Source: Phytophthora sp. 'mugwort' (lineage: Eukaryota > Oomycota > Peronosporomycetes > Peronosporales > Peronosporaceae). Taken from it: 64,000 bases of DNA. Of this stretch, positions 43,560-53,899 are shown one piece after another. The notes under the pieces are model-generated. The model was not told the DNA's origin. It searched no databases and saw nothing but the letters and a program-made list of their open reading frames with translations. Location of the stretch: positions 930,001-994,000 of the forward strand of contig JAUCEF010000009.1 of assembly GCA_033558025.1 (NCBI GenBank). The letters are read 5' to 3'. The position numbers were made by a program, and so were the translations under genes. Within the stretch, counting starts at the first letter, position 1. Every line of letters starts with the position of its first letter.

Positions 43560-45330
43560 TCATGAGGAGCAAATGCGCGAGGAGCATGCCCGCATAGTGC
43601 GGATCCGGCATTATTTGACTACACCAGCCCTTCCGAAGCCGGAGTTTGCCCCGTGGGTGTACGTGTGGTACTTCGGTACTGACAAGAACTCACGGGGCTC
43701 TGTTGGTGCGTGTGTGTGATGTGGATTTGTGCGAGTCGACGTTATTGACTGTGTAGTTCGTGTGGGGTGTTTGTAGGCGCTCTTTTTGCCTTCTCCTCGA
43801 GCGCTTCTCAAGGTTCTAGTGATACCTCGCTTCTCACCTACGGCCGGCCGGCCCCGCAGGCTGAAGCACCACCACCAGGTTCTAGGCCTGCTCATGGCCT
43901 TCTACGTTGGATCGATGGGTTATAAAACGCTGTGTTCCAATTTTGGTGTTCCACACGATACCTTGAGCCGAGTGATCACCGAAGCAGAGGATGCCATGAG
44001 CAGAGATTTGGAAGGGTTCGTGCCTGCTCGGATAGTATGGCCGACGCTGGCCCACCAGAAAGCTTTAGTCCGTCTTACCGCTGCCCACGAGCCGCTGCTC
44101 CAGTTTACTTGGGGCTTCCTTGATGGGAAGAACAATCGGGTATGGATCGAGCTACAATTTTGTTCAAAGTACAGCCACGCTAACGCTGCCATTTCTCTGT
44201 GTATTGACTGCGATGCTATCAGATACAAGAGCCGACAAAGAAGGACCTTCAGAATGAGCCTTATAATGGATGGCTACATGCTATCTATGTCACTGGCACG
44301 CTATGTTTTGGCGCCGATGGGCTAATTGTGTGGGGCAAACACAATTGCCCGGGTAGCTGGAACGACTCGGACACGAGTTCGGCGTTTCGAGAGAGTCTGG
44401 CCGACTCAGAACTCAATCCCGACTCTCGGTATGGAGTCGTAGCCGACAGCGCATTCCCGTGCGGTGCGGATATGACAGGACGGATCCTCACTCCGTTGAA
44501 GGATGGAGATCTGAATCGACTGGTCCCGTCAGTTCGCGCCGTTGCACGGCGAAAGTCTGGCGCGATAATCTCCATCCTCCAGGCTGCAGAACGGGGGATG
44601 GGAAACGTTGAGAAGTTTTCCACCGGTTAGTGCATCCTCTTCCGTTCGATCAGGCAAAACGCAAGCTCCGCCTCGATAACCTATTCCGTCTAGCAAACTT
44701 CCGTGTCCGCGCCGTTGAAGTGAGTCTGATACGTACGACGTGGGTATACCGGAAAGAAGATAACATGTAGTACACTCACAAACGTTAGCTGCGACCGTTT
44801 CCCTTTCCTTCATCTTGCTACTTCCTTTGCATGTTGGCGAACATTCTCATCATCTGGTCATGCCACTGACGTGCTTCACTCCGGTCCAACGCCAGTCTCT
44901 CTTCGAAGCACCTCTTGTTCTCCCCCCTCTCGACCTCGCGTTCTGCCTCACGGGCGGCCTCGACGCGTCGTAGCTCTTCTCTTAGCTCGCGCGCGGCCTC
45001 TAACTTAAGCCGTTCGCTTGTTATCGGCGGCCTCAGCTTCCTCGCGGCGAATCTGTTCCCGTTCCGCTCACTCTAGCTTTTCCTCCTCGATTCTTTATTC
45101 TCTTTCTGTGCGACGACGTCGTTCTTCAGCCTCCAGCTTGCGATCGCTGTCTTTCTGAAAAAGCAGCAGCATTTGCAACATGTCGTTACCAGCAAAGTTG
45201 AGGTTGCTGCCAGCCTCATCGATCTCGCGCTGCTTTTCCTCCAGGCGCAGCTTTGCCGAATTCTTTTGGCTTCAGCGGACGACGAGCTCGAAACATGGAG
45301 CCTAAAGCATTCAGAACAAAGCATGAAGTC
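43560..45330 (+). mobile_element. Decayed PIF/Harbinger element with transposase and SANT-partner remnants
   Basis: The transposase is on the plus strand (43786-44630) in two main frames. It has the HTH-like FGVPHDTLSRVITEAEDAM, the first Asp in WGFLDGKNNRV, then GWLHAIYVTGTLCFGADG, HNCPGSWNDSDTS, the second Asp in YGVVADSAFP and the Glu in AAERGMGNVEK. A frameshift near 44200 separates the DGKN half from the rest. The minus strand at 45260-44829 encodes the coiled-coil end of the usual second Harbinger protein (Myb/SANT-like). It reads LEAARELREELRRVEAAREA and ends MMRMFANMQRK before a stop. The two remnants converge tail to tail. Neither is intact; the terminal repeats were not delimited. 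Confidence 0.8.
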
Positions 45331-45639
45331 AGCGCAACGACAAAGCCGAGAAGCCAGACCTCGGGTGATATGCGAGCATGAACTAACCTTGATGCAGCGT
45401 GTACGGCGATGCGCGAGCCTTCTTCGATGTCAAGTGCGTATACGCTAGAGCAACACACTTACATGCGAACGCACAGTAGTTAGCAACCGCAAAGCTGCTG
45501 ATGAGATAGCAGTCGTACTCACTTTCGTCGCTTATCAGCAAGACGGTCGGCTTCTGGGCTGGCCGGTGAATTTTAAATGAGAACCGCGGAGCGCGCGCGC
45601 GAAAACGGTCTTTGAAGATTTCAAACTTCAATTTGAACG

Positions 45640-46050
45640 GCTTCTTCCCACTTGGGGGTAGTGTTTAGTCCGATATTTTAACTTAGTGTCGCTTTGATGC
45701 AATTGCAACTTGAGGGGACTATTAAACGTGATAAAAGGGTGATCAAACTAATTGTTTGGTCCGACCACTTTTTGGTGTAACCAAAGAATTTGATTTTTAT
45801 CACTTCGTTTTATGCACCCTTTAATGCACCCTAAACCAAGCGATTATACCGTTTTATATAGGTTATGGAAGGCACCCAATTGATTTAGACGGTATACAGT
45901 ATTACACTGTGTTCTACGGATTATTCATCTGATTAATTTGCCACAACCGCAGATCGCGTAATTTTCAATTCATTTGGGGCTAGTTTAGTAAATATTGAGG
46001 CCATTTCTATCAATATAATGAGCTTCGCGCTGGCAATGCTCAAAGTGCAA
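45640..46050. other. AT-rich spacer
   Basis: No gene. The stretch 45660-45960 is AT-rich with short internal similarities (CGTTTTAT, ATCAAACTAATTGTTTGG) and may be the edge of a transposon, but I cannot define it. Confidence 0.35.
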
Positions 46051-46059
46051 CTTCAATTC

Positions 46060-46985
46060 CGCGCTCAGCTCGATGCGCACAAGAAGATTCTCTCGACTCG
46101 GGTCGCAAAATGTATGAAGAGAGGCAGCTTGAAGACGACCAGAGGCTCGCCTGCGTGTTGTGTGTGACTGGTCCTACCAGACGTGAGAGAAGGTCGCCAA
46201 TGCCAGGAAGGAGACCCCGCACAGAGGTGTGGGGTCATTTCGAGAGGAGGAAGGATGCTGAATGCAAAAAGTGCCACGAAGTGATTGTGAGCGCGAGGGT
46301 AGAGAAGCTTGAGCGACACATACTCAAGAAATGCGAGCAATGGAGCTGCTGATGCTGCAGCCTTAGGTTTCCGTCGCAGTAGCTGGCTGCACCACCGTGA
46401 ACCACCAGAAGAGCGTAAATTTTGTGCTGGATGGACCAACATGAAGCCAAAACTTTTCACGATTCGGGTGACTGGATCGGATTCACAGACTGGAAAACTT
46501 ACATGGCTAGCATGATTTGGTGAGGTGGTAGAAGAGGAAGAAGCAAGAGGCAAGCCTGGTTTCGTCACCGCTGTGATCACGAATAACGCAAAATCTATGC
46601 AAGCTGCTTGGGAAATTCTGGAGAGAGATAGGGGAGTTTTTTGCTCTGGGTGTACCACTCATACGTTGAACCTCTTGCTCCAACACATTGCGAACTCACT
46701 CCGGTTGCAAAGATATTGTCTGAAGCACACAGCCTTGTTTCCTACTTTCTTCAGCGCTGCCAACTTCTAGCACGGTTTGTAGAAGAACACACCAAAACTC
46801 GGCCCCACGTTCGGAAAGATGAATCCTACACTCGCATGCTTTCACTTCCCATCGCGACGCGCTGGTATTCTGCTTTCAATTGTATCGCCAGTGTGATCAA
46901 AAACAAAGACGCAATCTGTGGCGTGTTCAAGGACGCAACATTCATCAATCTTTCTTCTCTTCATGTTTCAGTTTTGTCGTAGGGT
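46060..46985 (+). mobile_element. Decayed hAT transposase with BED finger
   Basis: The frame at 46110-46352 encodes a BED-type zinc finger: VWGHFERRKDAECKKCHEVI with a downstream HILKKC. The next frames give PGFVTAVITNNAKSMQAAWE and CSGCTTHTLNLLLQHI (the hAT second Asp/CxxH region), followed by LARFVEEHTKTRP and LSLPIATRWYSAFNCIASV. The order and motifs follow oomycete hAT transposases; the C-terminal dimerisation domain is missing. The first DDE residue region is damaged and the frame shifts at about 46350 and 46740. Confidence 0.75.
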
Positions 46986-47139
46986 AATTAATTATCGTTC
47001 ACCTAGTTTGTATTGAATTTATCTACAACCAATGGTTGGTGTTGGTTGCTCTCGTAGATGGTCGATCAAGCCGTGCTGCCCGAAATGCTGGATGTCGAAG
47101 ATTCATTGGTTTTGCCGCAGTATAAACAGGATCAAACAG

Positions 47140-47985
47140 AATTATCTGTCAGTTATATATGGTTTGCAGCGATCGTGAACGCCATCTCGTTCTCCGAAAT
47201 CACAAACGATCTCACATCTGATGATGAGAACCGCATTTTCGACGGATGGAACGCCGACATTGCCAAGTACAGATTCATGGTGGGTCTTTATGATGTTGGC
47301 ACCACTGGGAAATTATGTTGTGGTGGCACACTAGTCGCACCCCAGTACATTCTCGCGGCTGGCCAATGTACGGAGGTGATGATGTACGATGTGTTCGCTT
47401 TATTGGGTCGAAATACAAGTCGGGGAAGAGATCGAAGTCATCGGAGATGGTACGCGTCGTAGAAGCTTTCCCTCACCCATTGTATAGTTATACGGACTCA
47501 ACACTCGATGTGGTATTGCTCAAGTTGGAGAAGCCATCAAAGATCCAGCCAGCGCGTTTGGCTGGAGCAGATGGATCCGACAACAAGGCCCGGATGATGG
47601 CTACTACACTGGGTTGAGGGCTAGTTGATAGTGAAACATATAGCAAAACCCTTCAAGCTGTCAAAGTCAAGATTATTTCAAACAAGAAATGTTTTAAGCA
47701 ACTATCATCCGAGCGTTACAGCAGTGAACTGGGTGATTTTGACATGGACGAGCTGGACGATTCCATTATCTGCGCTGGCTCTGGCCACGGGAAGGATTCT
47801 TGTACGGGAGACTGGGGCGGCCCTCTCCTCGCAAACGGTGCGGTCGTCGGTGTCACGAGTAGCGGATTCGAGAAGTGCGGCGTTAAGCCTACAATGTACG
47901 CGGGAGTCACGATGCGTCCGATTACACCAACGAAATCCTGAGAGGTGGATCCAGTGGTAATATCACCGAGTTGCTGACTGGTTGA
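47140..47985 (+). pseudogene. Glucanase-inhibitor-like serine-protease homolog, broken and catalytically dead
   Basis: This is a trypsin-fold (S1) sequence. A hydrophobic start (WFAAIVNA) and propeptide-like SEITNDLTSDDEN lead into RIFDGWNADIAKYRFMVGLY. CCGGTLVAPQYILAAGQC follows, where the catalytic His is Gln (codon 47364-47366). A frameshift near 47410 precedes MVRVVEAFPHPLY and LDVVLLKLEKPSKIQPA (Asp kept). TGA at 47615-47617 stands where TGG of TLGWG is expected. The same frame then resumes with TYSKTLQAVKVKIISNK, CAGSGHGKDSCTGDWGGPLL (catalytic Ser is Trp, 47813-47815) and YAGV. Phytophthora glucanase inhibitor proteins are secreted S1 homologs with broken triads that bind plant endoglucanases, and this copy looks closest to them (recalled). 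Because of the frameshift and stop it is a pseudogene. Confidence 0.82.
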
Positions 47986-47989
47986 ATGG

Positions 47990-48980
47990 CCCTTCTGCTT
48001 GACGCTGTGCAGAGCCCAACTCAGGATTGAGTAAGTACCTCGAGCGGAAATCGGAGCATTCCACAAACAAGTTCTCAAGGTGCCAGGATACGAGCTGACC
48101 AGACCGCAGCACAGTCTTAATTTTATGGTTCGATAAGGCCTTGGTAAGAAAAACATAGTGCAACTCAATACTTCCCAATTTGCTGAACGTACAATGGTTA
48201 GTACCGGATTATCTTAGTTATCACGTGCACGTACATACTACGTAGTAGGTATTTTCACAGTCCTGTGTTTCTAAAGTTTCCACATACTTAGCACTGAACT
48301 ACTAATGCGCATCAAGCTCGGCTTCTGTGCGAAAATGTCATAAAATTATCGTCAAAGCCTAAAAGCTTCTATTTCCTTGTGTAACCTTCTAGCACGGTTT
48401 TGACATTGCGGCATTATCGCCAGTGAAGTTGTACCCTGTGAATTACAGTCATACTGGACGGTTCACCAACATAAACCCATATCATGGTACAGATAGAACT
48501 TCGGACCAAGTCCGATTGCATACTTCTAAATGGTAGTGAATTTAAGTGCATTCGGGATATCGAGTATAACGCGCTATACTACAGGAATGCATTGACTCCA
48601 TTTATGTCCTGGTTGTATGCAAAGCATAAAAACTCTGTTTAACGAAAAGGCATGCACTTTGAGATGCTACCACAGGATCTATGATATCGAGCACTCTATA
48701 ACAGCGAATAACCTTTGTTATCATCTTCTGGCATACACATGCGTTTTAACCGAGTAAAAGCCGCCAGTAGACAACAGAATGACACCAGCAAACACACACG
48801 ACGGCCAACAGCAAACATTTTACTGCAAAAACAGGGCGAGGCAAATCGCAGTGCTTTCCCCGACGGAGCTTGTAAGGAGGTGAGGCGAGCACCCCACGAG
48901 CTTAACGAGCGCGCCCAACGCTGCTGTCGTTCACACTCACGCCAATTCATAGAACCTGGGCGTCTGCATCGTCGTAGCGA
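47990..48980. other. Intergenic, nothing recognised
   Basis: Short frames on both strands without family motifs (the longest on the minus strand near 48700-48950). No repeat or RNA gene seen. Confidence 0.4.
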
Positions 48981-48982
48981 TC

Positions 48983-49660
48983 GACCATTGGTCTGATTAA
49001 TATGAACTTTTAGTCATATTATTGTGTACCCGTGGTATTAATAATCTGACCAGGTCATATTATTGAGAACCTAAGGTCAGGTTATTGTGAACCGGTGGTC
49101 AGATTTTTTTGAACTCCAACCACACTATTGTGAAGCTAATGTCCGCATAATGTGACACTAGATGAAAACACTAACAAACTAGTATTGTAAATCCCAGCCA
49201 AACTTGCCTCGGTTCACCAACAGTGGGTTGAATCGGCCAATATAATTATCTAGTTGTTTTGGCCAAACCCATACGGAAAGATTTCGCTAAGGTCCGATTA
49301 CGTACTCAGATGTGACCATTGTTAATTCAAGTGCTTTTGGGCGTTCGGTCGATTCAACCAATCGATAGCGGAAACTTTGACTAGAACGCAGTGCAACATA
49401 TAAGAAAGGACGACAGAGCAGCAGAAGTTTTCCCGCGCGATATTTGACAAAATCTGTGACCTCAGCCTTCTTTGACCAATTGATAGGGTGGGCATCGTGA
49501 AGGGTGGTCGATCTGGAACGGAGCGGGATAGCAATCACGGGTGTTGATCGGGAATACTGACCATTGGTCACATTAATCTGACCAATGTGCATGTTTATCT
49601 GACCTTTTTCGTCAGTTTATTGTGCACAGCGGGTCACATTAATCTGACTTCGATGGTCAT
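48983..49660. mobile_element. Non-autonomous element bounded by subterminal repeats
   Basis: The left part (48983-49150) holds at least five diverged copies of a roughly 19-base motif of the type GGTCAGGTTATTGTGAACC (for example near 48990, 49010, 49050, 49075 and 49100). The right part (49555-49660) holds the same motif mostly inverted: GGTCACATTAATCTGACC, and again near 49620-49650. The centre (49160-49550) has no coding motif. Paired, inverted clusters of one short motif are typical of the ends of a small DNA transposon. The superfamily and exact ends are unknown. Confidence 0.6.
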
Positions 49661-49984
49661 TCCTTACGCATTTTGGTCTCTCCCTCTACATAATGCGCTG
49701 CTCGTTTCGAGGCTTTGTGTTTGCTCGGATCGCTTTGTGTTTGCCAGTGCCGAAAAGTGTCTTACTGGCGGCCAGAAACGTATATCAGACTCGTTTTAAC
49801 CTAGACACGTGTTGCTGTGCCAATCTAGCCCTGCCACATTTTTGGTTTACACTGTAGTTTTGTATTGAAGGTCTCCCATCTCCCTTTACCCGAGCCTCCC
49901 GAGAACCGATGGCATCGCGGTCTTGGGCTTTGCTTTCGAATGTCGCTGCGCTCCTGCGAGGAAAATATTCTAAGGTCGGCCCGC

Positions 49985-50115
49985 TACAGTACTCGGCTCG
50001 CTGAAAAGCTCGGCGCTGAGCCCGCCTCCGCAAATACCACGCGGCCCTGCTTCGCGGGCACCCCCCACGTGTTTGCTGTGGCTACGCGCGCTCGCCACCG
50101 CTTTCCTCCGTTGGT
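49985..50115. repeat. GC-rich dispersed repeat, copy 2
   Basis: The region includes GGCTCGCTGAAAAGCTCGG and CCCGCCTCCGCAAATACCA. It is the direct-orientation partner of 35868-36000, 14 kb away, in otherwise unrelated surroundings. No open frame common to both was recognised. Confidence 0.75.
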
Positions 50116-50129
50116 CGTTTTATGTGACG

Positions 50130-51425
50130 TTCACCCCTTCCATTATCAGATGACCACACAAATCACTCTCTTTAACCTATGGATACCTTTCAAAACCGGC
50201 ATAAAACACGTTTACGACTAAGGCTAGGGTGGACTAAACCGATCGTTTAATACCATATAAAAACGAATTGTTTGATGTGCTTCAAAGGTGCAATTAAACA
50301 GTTAATTATATTAATTAGAACATTTTTTCTATCCTAGCACGCCGTTCCTACAACCACATTATCTTATAGTTTGTTTCACTCCCCTTTTCGAACCACGTCT
50401 CTATCCAGGCGATTGCTCAAGACTCATTACGCAGTCCAATTTGATGTATTGAGTATTCTGACCCCGCTGTTCCTCAGCAGCACGCCTGTGCGAATCTCAG
50501 GCGGATATTGTAGAGTCCCTGCCGATTTTTACCCCTTCCGGGACGATACATTCATCGCTGTCTGCAGGAAATATGAAAACACATCTCGAGAATGGTCTCA
50601 GTTGCATCTAAAGGGGCATTCATCTTTACAAATAGACAAAACTTCCTGAATTTTGGCATTAGTGAATTGTCGCACACCGATCCGATGCGCCATATCTGAC
50701 CGGACATATCTTTATTTTTATAGTAGTTTTGGTAGTCGTTTTAAGGACCCTCGATACGTCGTGTTTTTTTATCATCTAAGGGTCGTTCTTAGCGAGTTTG
50801 CATCCAGTGGACGTCGGTACTGGTGGACCGTACTCTTGTGCGAATTTTCATGCTGTGGACGAGGGCATTGGTGGATCGTACTTTTTGTGCTCGACTTCGA
50901 TAAGAATAGGCGTAAATTTAATGGATGCCGTGAGTGAATTTGCAACGGGCTGTGGCTGTTACATAAGTAAGTAGGTTTCTATTACATATTACATTAGTAG
51001 GTAACTATCCTCCTATTGGATGATTATGGGGAGCCAGACCCATATCGACCAATGAGGAGTCGATCCACATTCGAGTGGGTCACAGAAGTCCGGGAAACCT
51101 TTCCTCGGACTTAAAAATAAAACACAGTTAAAATTGCCACTAAAGTGACACTTGGGTTTGTTAACTAGAAGCTTCCTTTGCTACTAATAGTGTAAGCTAG
51201 TAACGGTAACTCTTACCCCGTTACAGAACTGGGCTGGTGACATCTATTTTGCCATCCGTAACTACGCTGGAGGAGTAGTGAGAGGAAACGACTTTGCAAT
51301 CGCCCCTTGAATTTAGGTTCTACCCTTTGTTCACATCCCACCGACTACTATTGAGCTTCGTTCATGACGTCATAACGATCACTTGACGTCCCAAGACCAG
51401 AAAAGCCCGACTACAACTTTTGCTG
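50130..51425. other. Intergenic, nothing recognised
   Basis: About 1.3 kb, AT-rich in parts, with short frames only. A local duplication (GTGCGAATTTTCATGCTGTGG-like phrases near 50800-50890) is visible. No transposase or gene family was recognised. Confidence 0.4.
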
Positions 51426-51429
51426 TTTG

Positions 51430-52240
51430 TGTGTCTTTGACGTACGCGGAGAACACGCTATTCACGTCGCCGCGTCGATGTAGACCATGAAATTGAAATG
51501 CTGCTGAGTGAAACATGTATCAGCGGGACAACCCGAATGTCTGCAGAGATTTTTTCGCACTCTTAACACCTCTGTTGAAATTTTTGAATGAATTGACCAG
51601 AACATTCCGCCAACTCAAGTGAGGTGGCTCCGATATCGCCTGCGACGAAGCTCGTGCCTACACTCCGCTACCTGGCTGGGGGCCTACGTCGACATCCGCA
51701 ACACAGTGTGGAACTAGGGACCCTTCGTATTACCGAGTGGTTAATGCCGCTATGATAGAATTCTTGGACTCCGTCAGTTGCGCATTAAATTTCCTGAATC
51801 CGATTCGGAAAAAGGGGTCGTAATGGAGTATTTCAAGGCTATCAATGTCGAGGGTGTCATGTGGGGATGTCTTGGTTGCGCGGGTGACTGGCTTTGGGCA
51901 ACTAAGTCCCCTTCTACTGCTGATGCCGGTGATGTCGGCACTGGTCGATACGTCAGTGGGCTGATGCATGCCTTGGTATTAATGTACAAGCGTTTTGCGA
52001 TGCTCACTGTCGCTTTCTGCCGATGATGCCAGCTATCCTGGAAGCACAAATGATGCAAGCGCAATTCGGAATACTGGTGCGTTCATGAGCCCCACTCTTC
52101 TTCCTTAAGGAATGTATATCATAGGTGACATTGCTTATCCAGTTGGTGAGCATTTATCGCCTCCATTTTCCCGCAACCCAATTACGGATGAATACCATGA
52201 CCCGTTCAATTTTATGATAGTTAAAAGCGCATAAGGATCA
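51430..52240 (+). mobile_element. Decayed PIF/Harbinger transposase (second lineage)
   Basis: The plus strand gives ATKLVPTLRYLAGGLRRHPQ (about 51640), then RIKFPESDSEKGVVMEYFKA and NVEGVMWGCLGCAGDWLWAT. The first catalytic Asp region is disturbed (AGDW where relatives have DG). In other frames GINVQAFCDAHCRF, PGSTNDAS and YIIGDIAYPVGEHLSPPF follow; the second Asp (GDxAYP) is kept. EYHDPFNF is the last readable part. At least three frameshifts or stops. Confidence 0.75.
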
Positions 52241-52449
52241 AAATGCTACAAAGTGGAGGGTGTTTCGATAACCAGTAAATCGCACCTTACTAAACGCTAT
52301 AAAAATCATACGCATAGTTATGGCGCTTGGCAACGTATGTATCTGACAATGACTACTGTATTTTCGATGATTCTCGCACGGAGCCGCCAGGTTAACGATG
52401 TCGCCAATCCATCGGTAAGAGATCTTGTCGTTGAAGAGGGCCGTAGCTG

Positions 52450-52650
52450 TATGAGAAATTATATTGTTTAGCAACTTCGTTCAAACGTTGCTGAACAATA
52501 CAATATCTCATATGACAATGTTAAGATATTACCTTTGCTGCGTATACGAACAGAAACAAACGGAAGCTCAGATATTACCTTTGCTGTGTATACGAACAGA
52601 AGCAAAACGGAAGCTTGCTTCTGTTCATATACGCAACAAAGGTAATATCT
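52450..52650. repeat. Two adjacent hairpins, one built from a duplicated 46-bp unit
   Basis: Bases 52450-52475 pair with 52487-52512 (23 of 26 positions), an 11-base loop between. Next, a 46-bp unit starting AGATATTACCTTTGCTG occurs at 52524 and again at 52570, nearly identical. The stretch 52617-52650 is the inverse of its first 34 bases (about 31 of 34). GTATAC palindromes lie inside the direct copies. The block lies about 200 bp past the Harbinger remnant. Confidence 0.88.
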
Positions 52651-53420
52651 CACCATTGCGGCTTTTTTAAGTGAGCTTACTTACACGCGGTTGATTGTAC
52701 TTGTACGTTTAGGTTCAAAACGGGATCGGAAGGACAACCGCAGCACGAATTAGAGAAGCGATTGTTTTCCCGCATTGACGCCTAGTTTCAACACAAATAG
52801 CAACCGAGGTAGATTACAACAGTATCAAAACTAGGTTTGATTTCAACTTTTTTGCCTTAACAAAACGGCACGAAAAACACCTATTTTTATCAGCGTATTT
52901 GGCTTTGGTCGAACATGTACAATGTCATCGCTGACTCCAATAAGATCGTCGGCTGTGTAGAGGTCCCCTGATGCATTGAGAATGAGCTCACGAAGGGACA
53001 TGAGAAATCTCAGAATGGACAGTAACTGATTGAAGACAGTCCAGCTTAACCCTTTACTACCGAACCGCACAGAGGTCCGTATGGACGTCTAAGCGACCCA
53101 AATGAGCAAGTTTGATTGGCTAAAATTAGATGTGAGTGAGCGATGGGACACGTCGCATCAAATTAAAGGTCTATAAAGACTATAAAGACCTCTTGCGGCA
53201 GCTAGATAGGGCAGCTATTTTGGAGTGCGATCGATTCATAACAGCGATTAAGCGGCAAACAGGTTTCCCCGACATCTAGCTCAGCAACGATGGAGCGAGC
53301 GGTGGGCGATGAGAGAGCTCGAGCAGCAGCAATAATACAGCATCGAAAGCTTCGTCGTGCAGTCGCTCGTGGACGGCTGGGAACGACTGCGGCAGGATGA
53401 CTCCCCTTTCGACGATGCTG

Positions 53421-53555
53421 GCGACCTGCCCACAGCTGGCGCGTGCGACCTGAAGCTTGACGGATCTCGCGACCTGCACTCCACTGGCGCGTGCGACCTG
53501 CAGCTTGACGGCGCTCGCGACCTGCTGGTCAATGGCGCTGGTGACCTGCCGCGGC
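53421..53555. repeat. 24-bp minisatellite with 48-bp higher-order pattern
   Basis: GCGACCTG (last copy GTGACCTG) recurs exactly every 24 bp at 53421, 53445, 53469, 53493, 53517 and 53541. Units 1 and 3 end in TGGCGCGT; units 2 and 4 carry AGCTTGACGG. They thus alternate with a 48-bp period. The array is open on both strands; the minus strand reads RSRAPSSC/RSHAPVEC-type octapeptides in a frame of 116 codons ending at 53281. No gene family was recognised, and whether it is translated is unknown. Confidence 0.88.
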
Positions 53556-53899
53556 AACAACAACTCCATATTGCTTTAAGGAGTCCACCGTTCAACAGCA
53601 ATGATCGCCACTTTAGTGGACAAAAAGACATGCAAATTCACGCTCGCAAAACAATTTTTGTTTTTTAGCACCACACCTCCAATATCTACGCGCCTAGTCC
53701 AATTGGAAAGGCGTACTTCCAGTCGCTAAATATGCAGAGCGGTCTCCACGCTGTTGCCGAAGCTAAAGTCAACAAAGCGTACCGAACACGCTGAATTATG
53801 GTTGTTTGCTCTCTTCGGCACGGACACGTTTCGGCGATGCCTACTGATGTGGACCTCAGACGTTCTCCAGTCATGAGGACAACCAAAACTAACTGAAAG

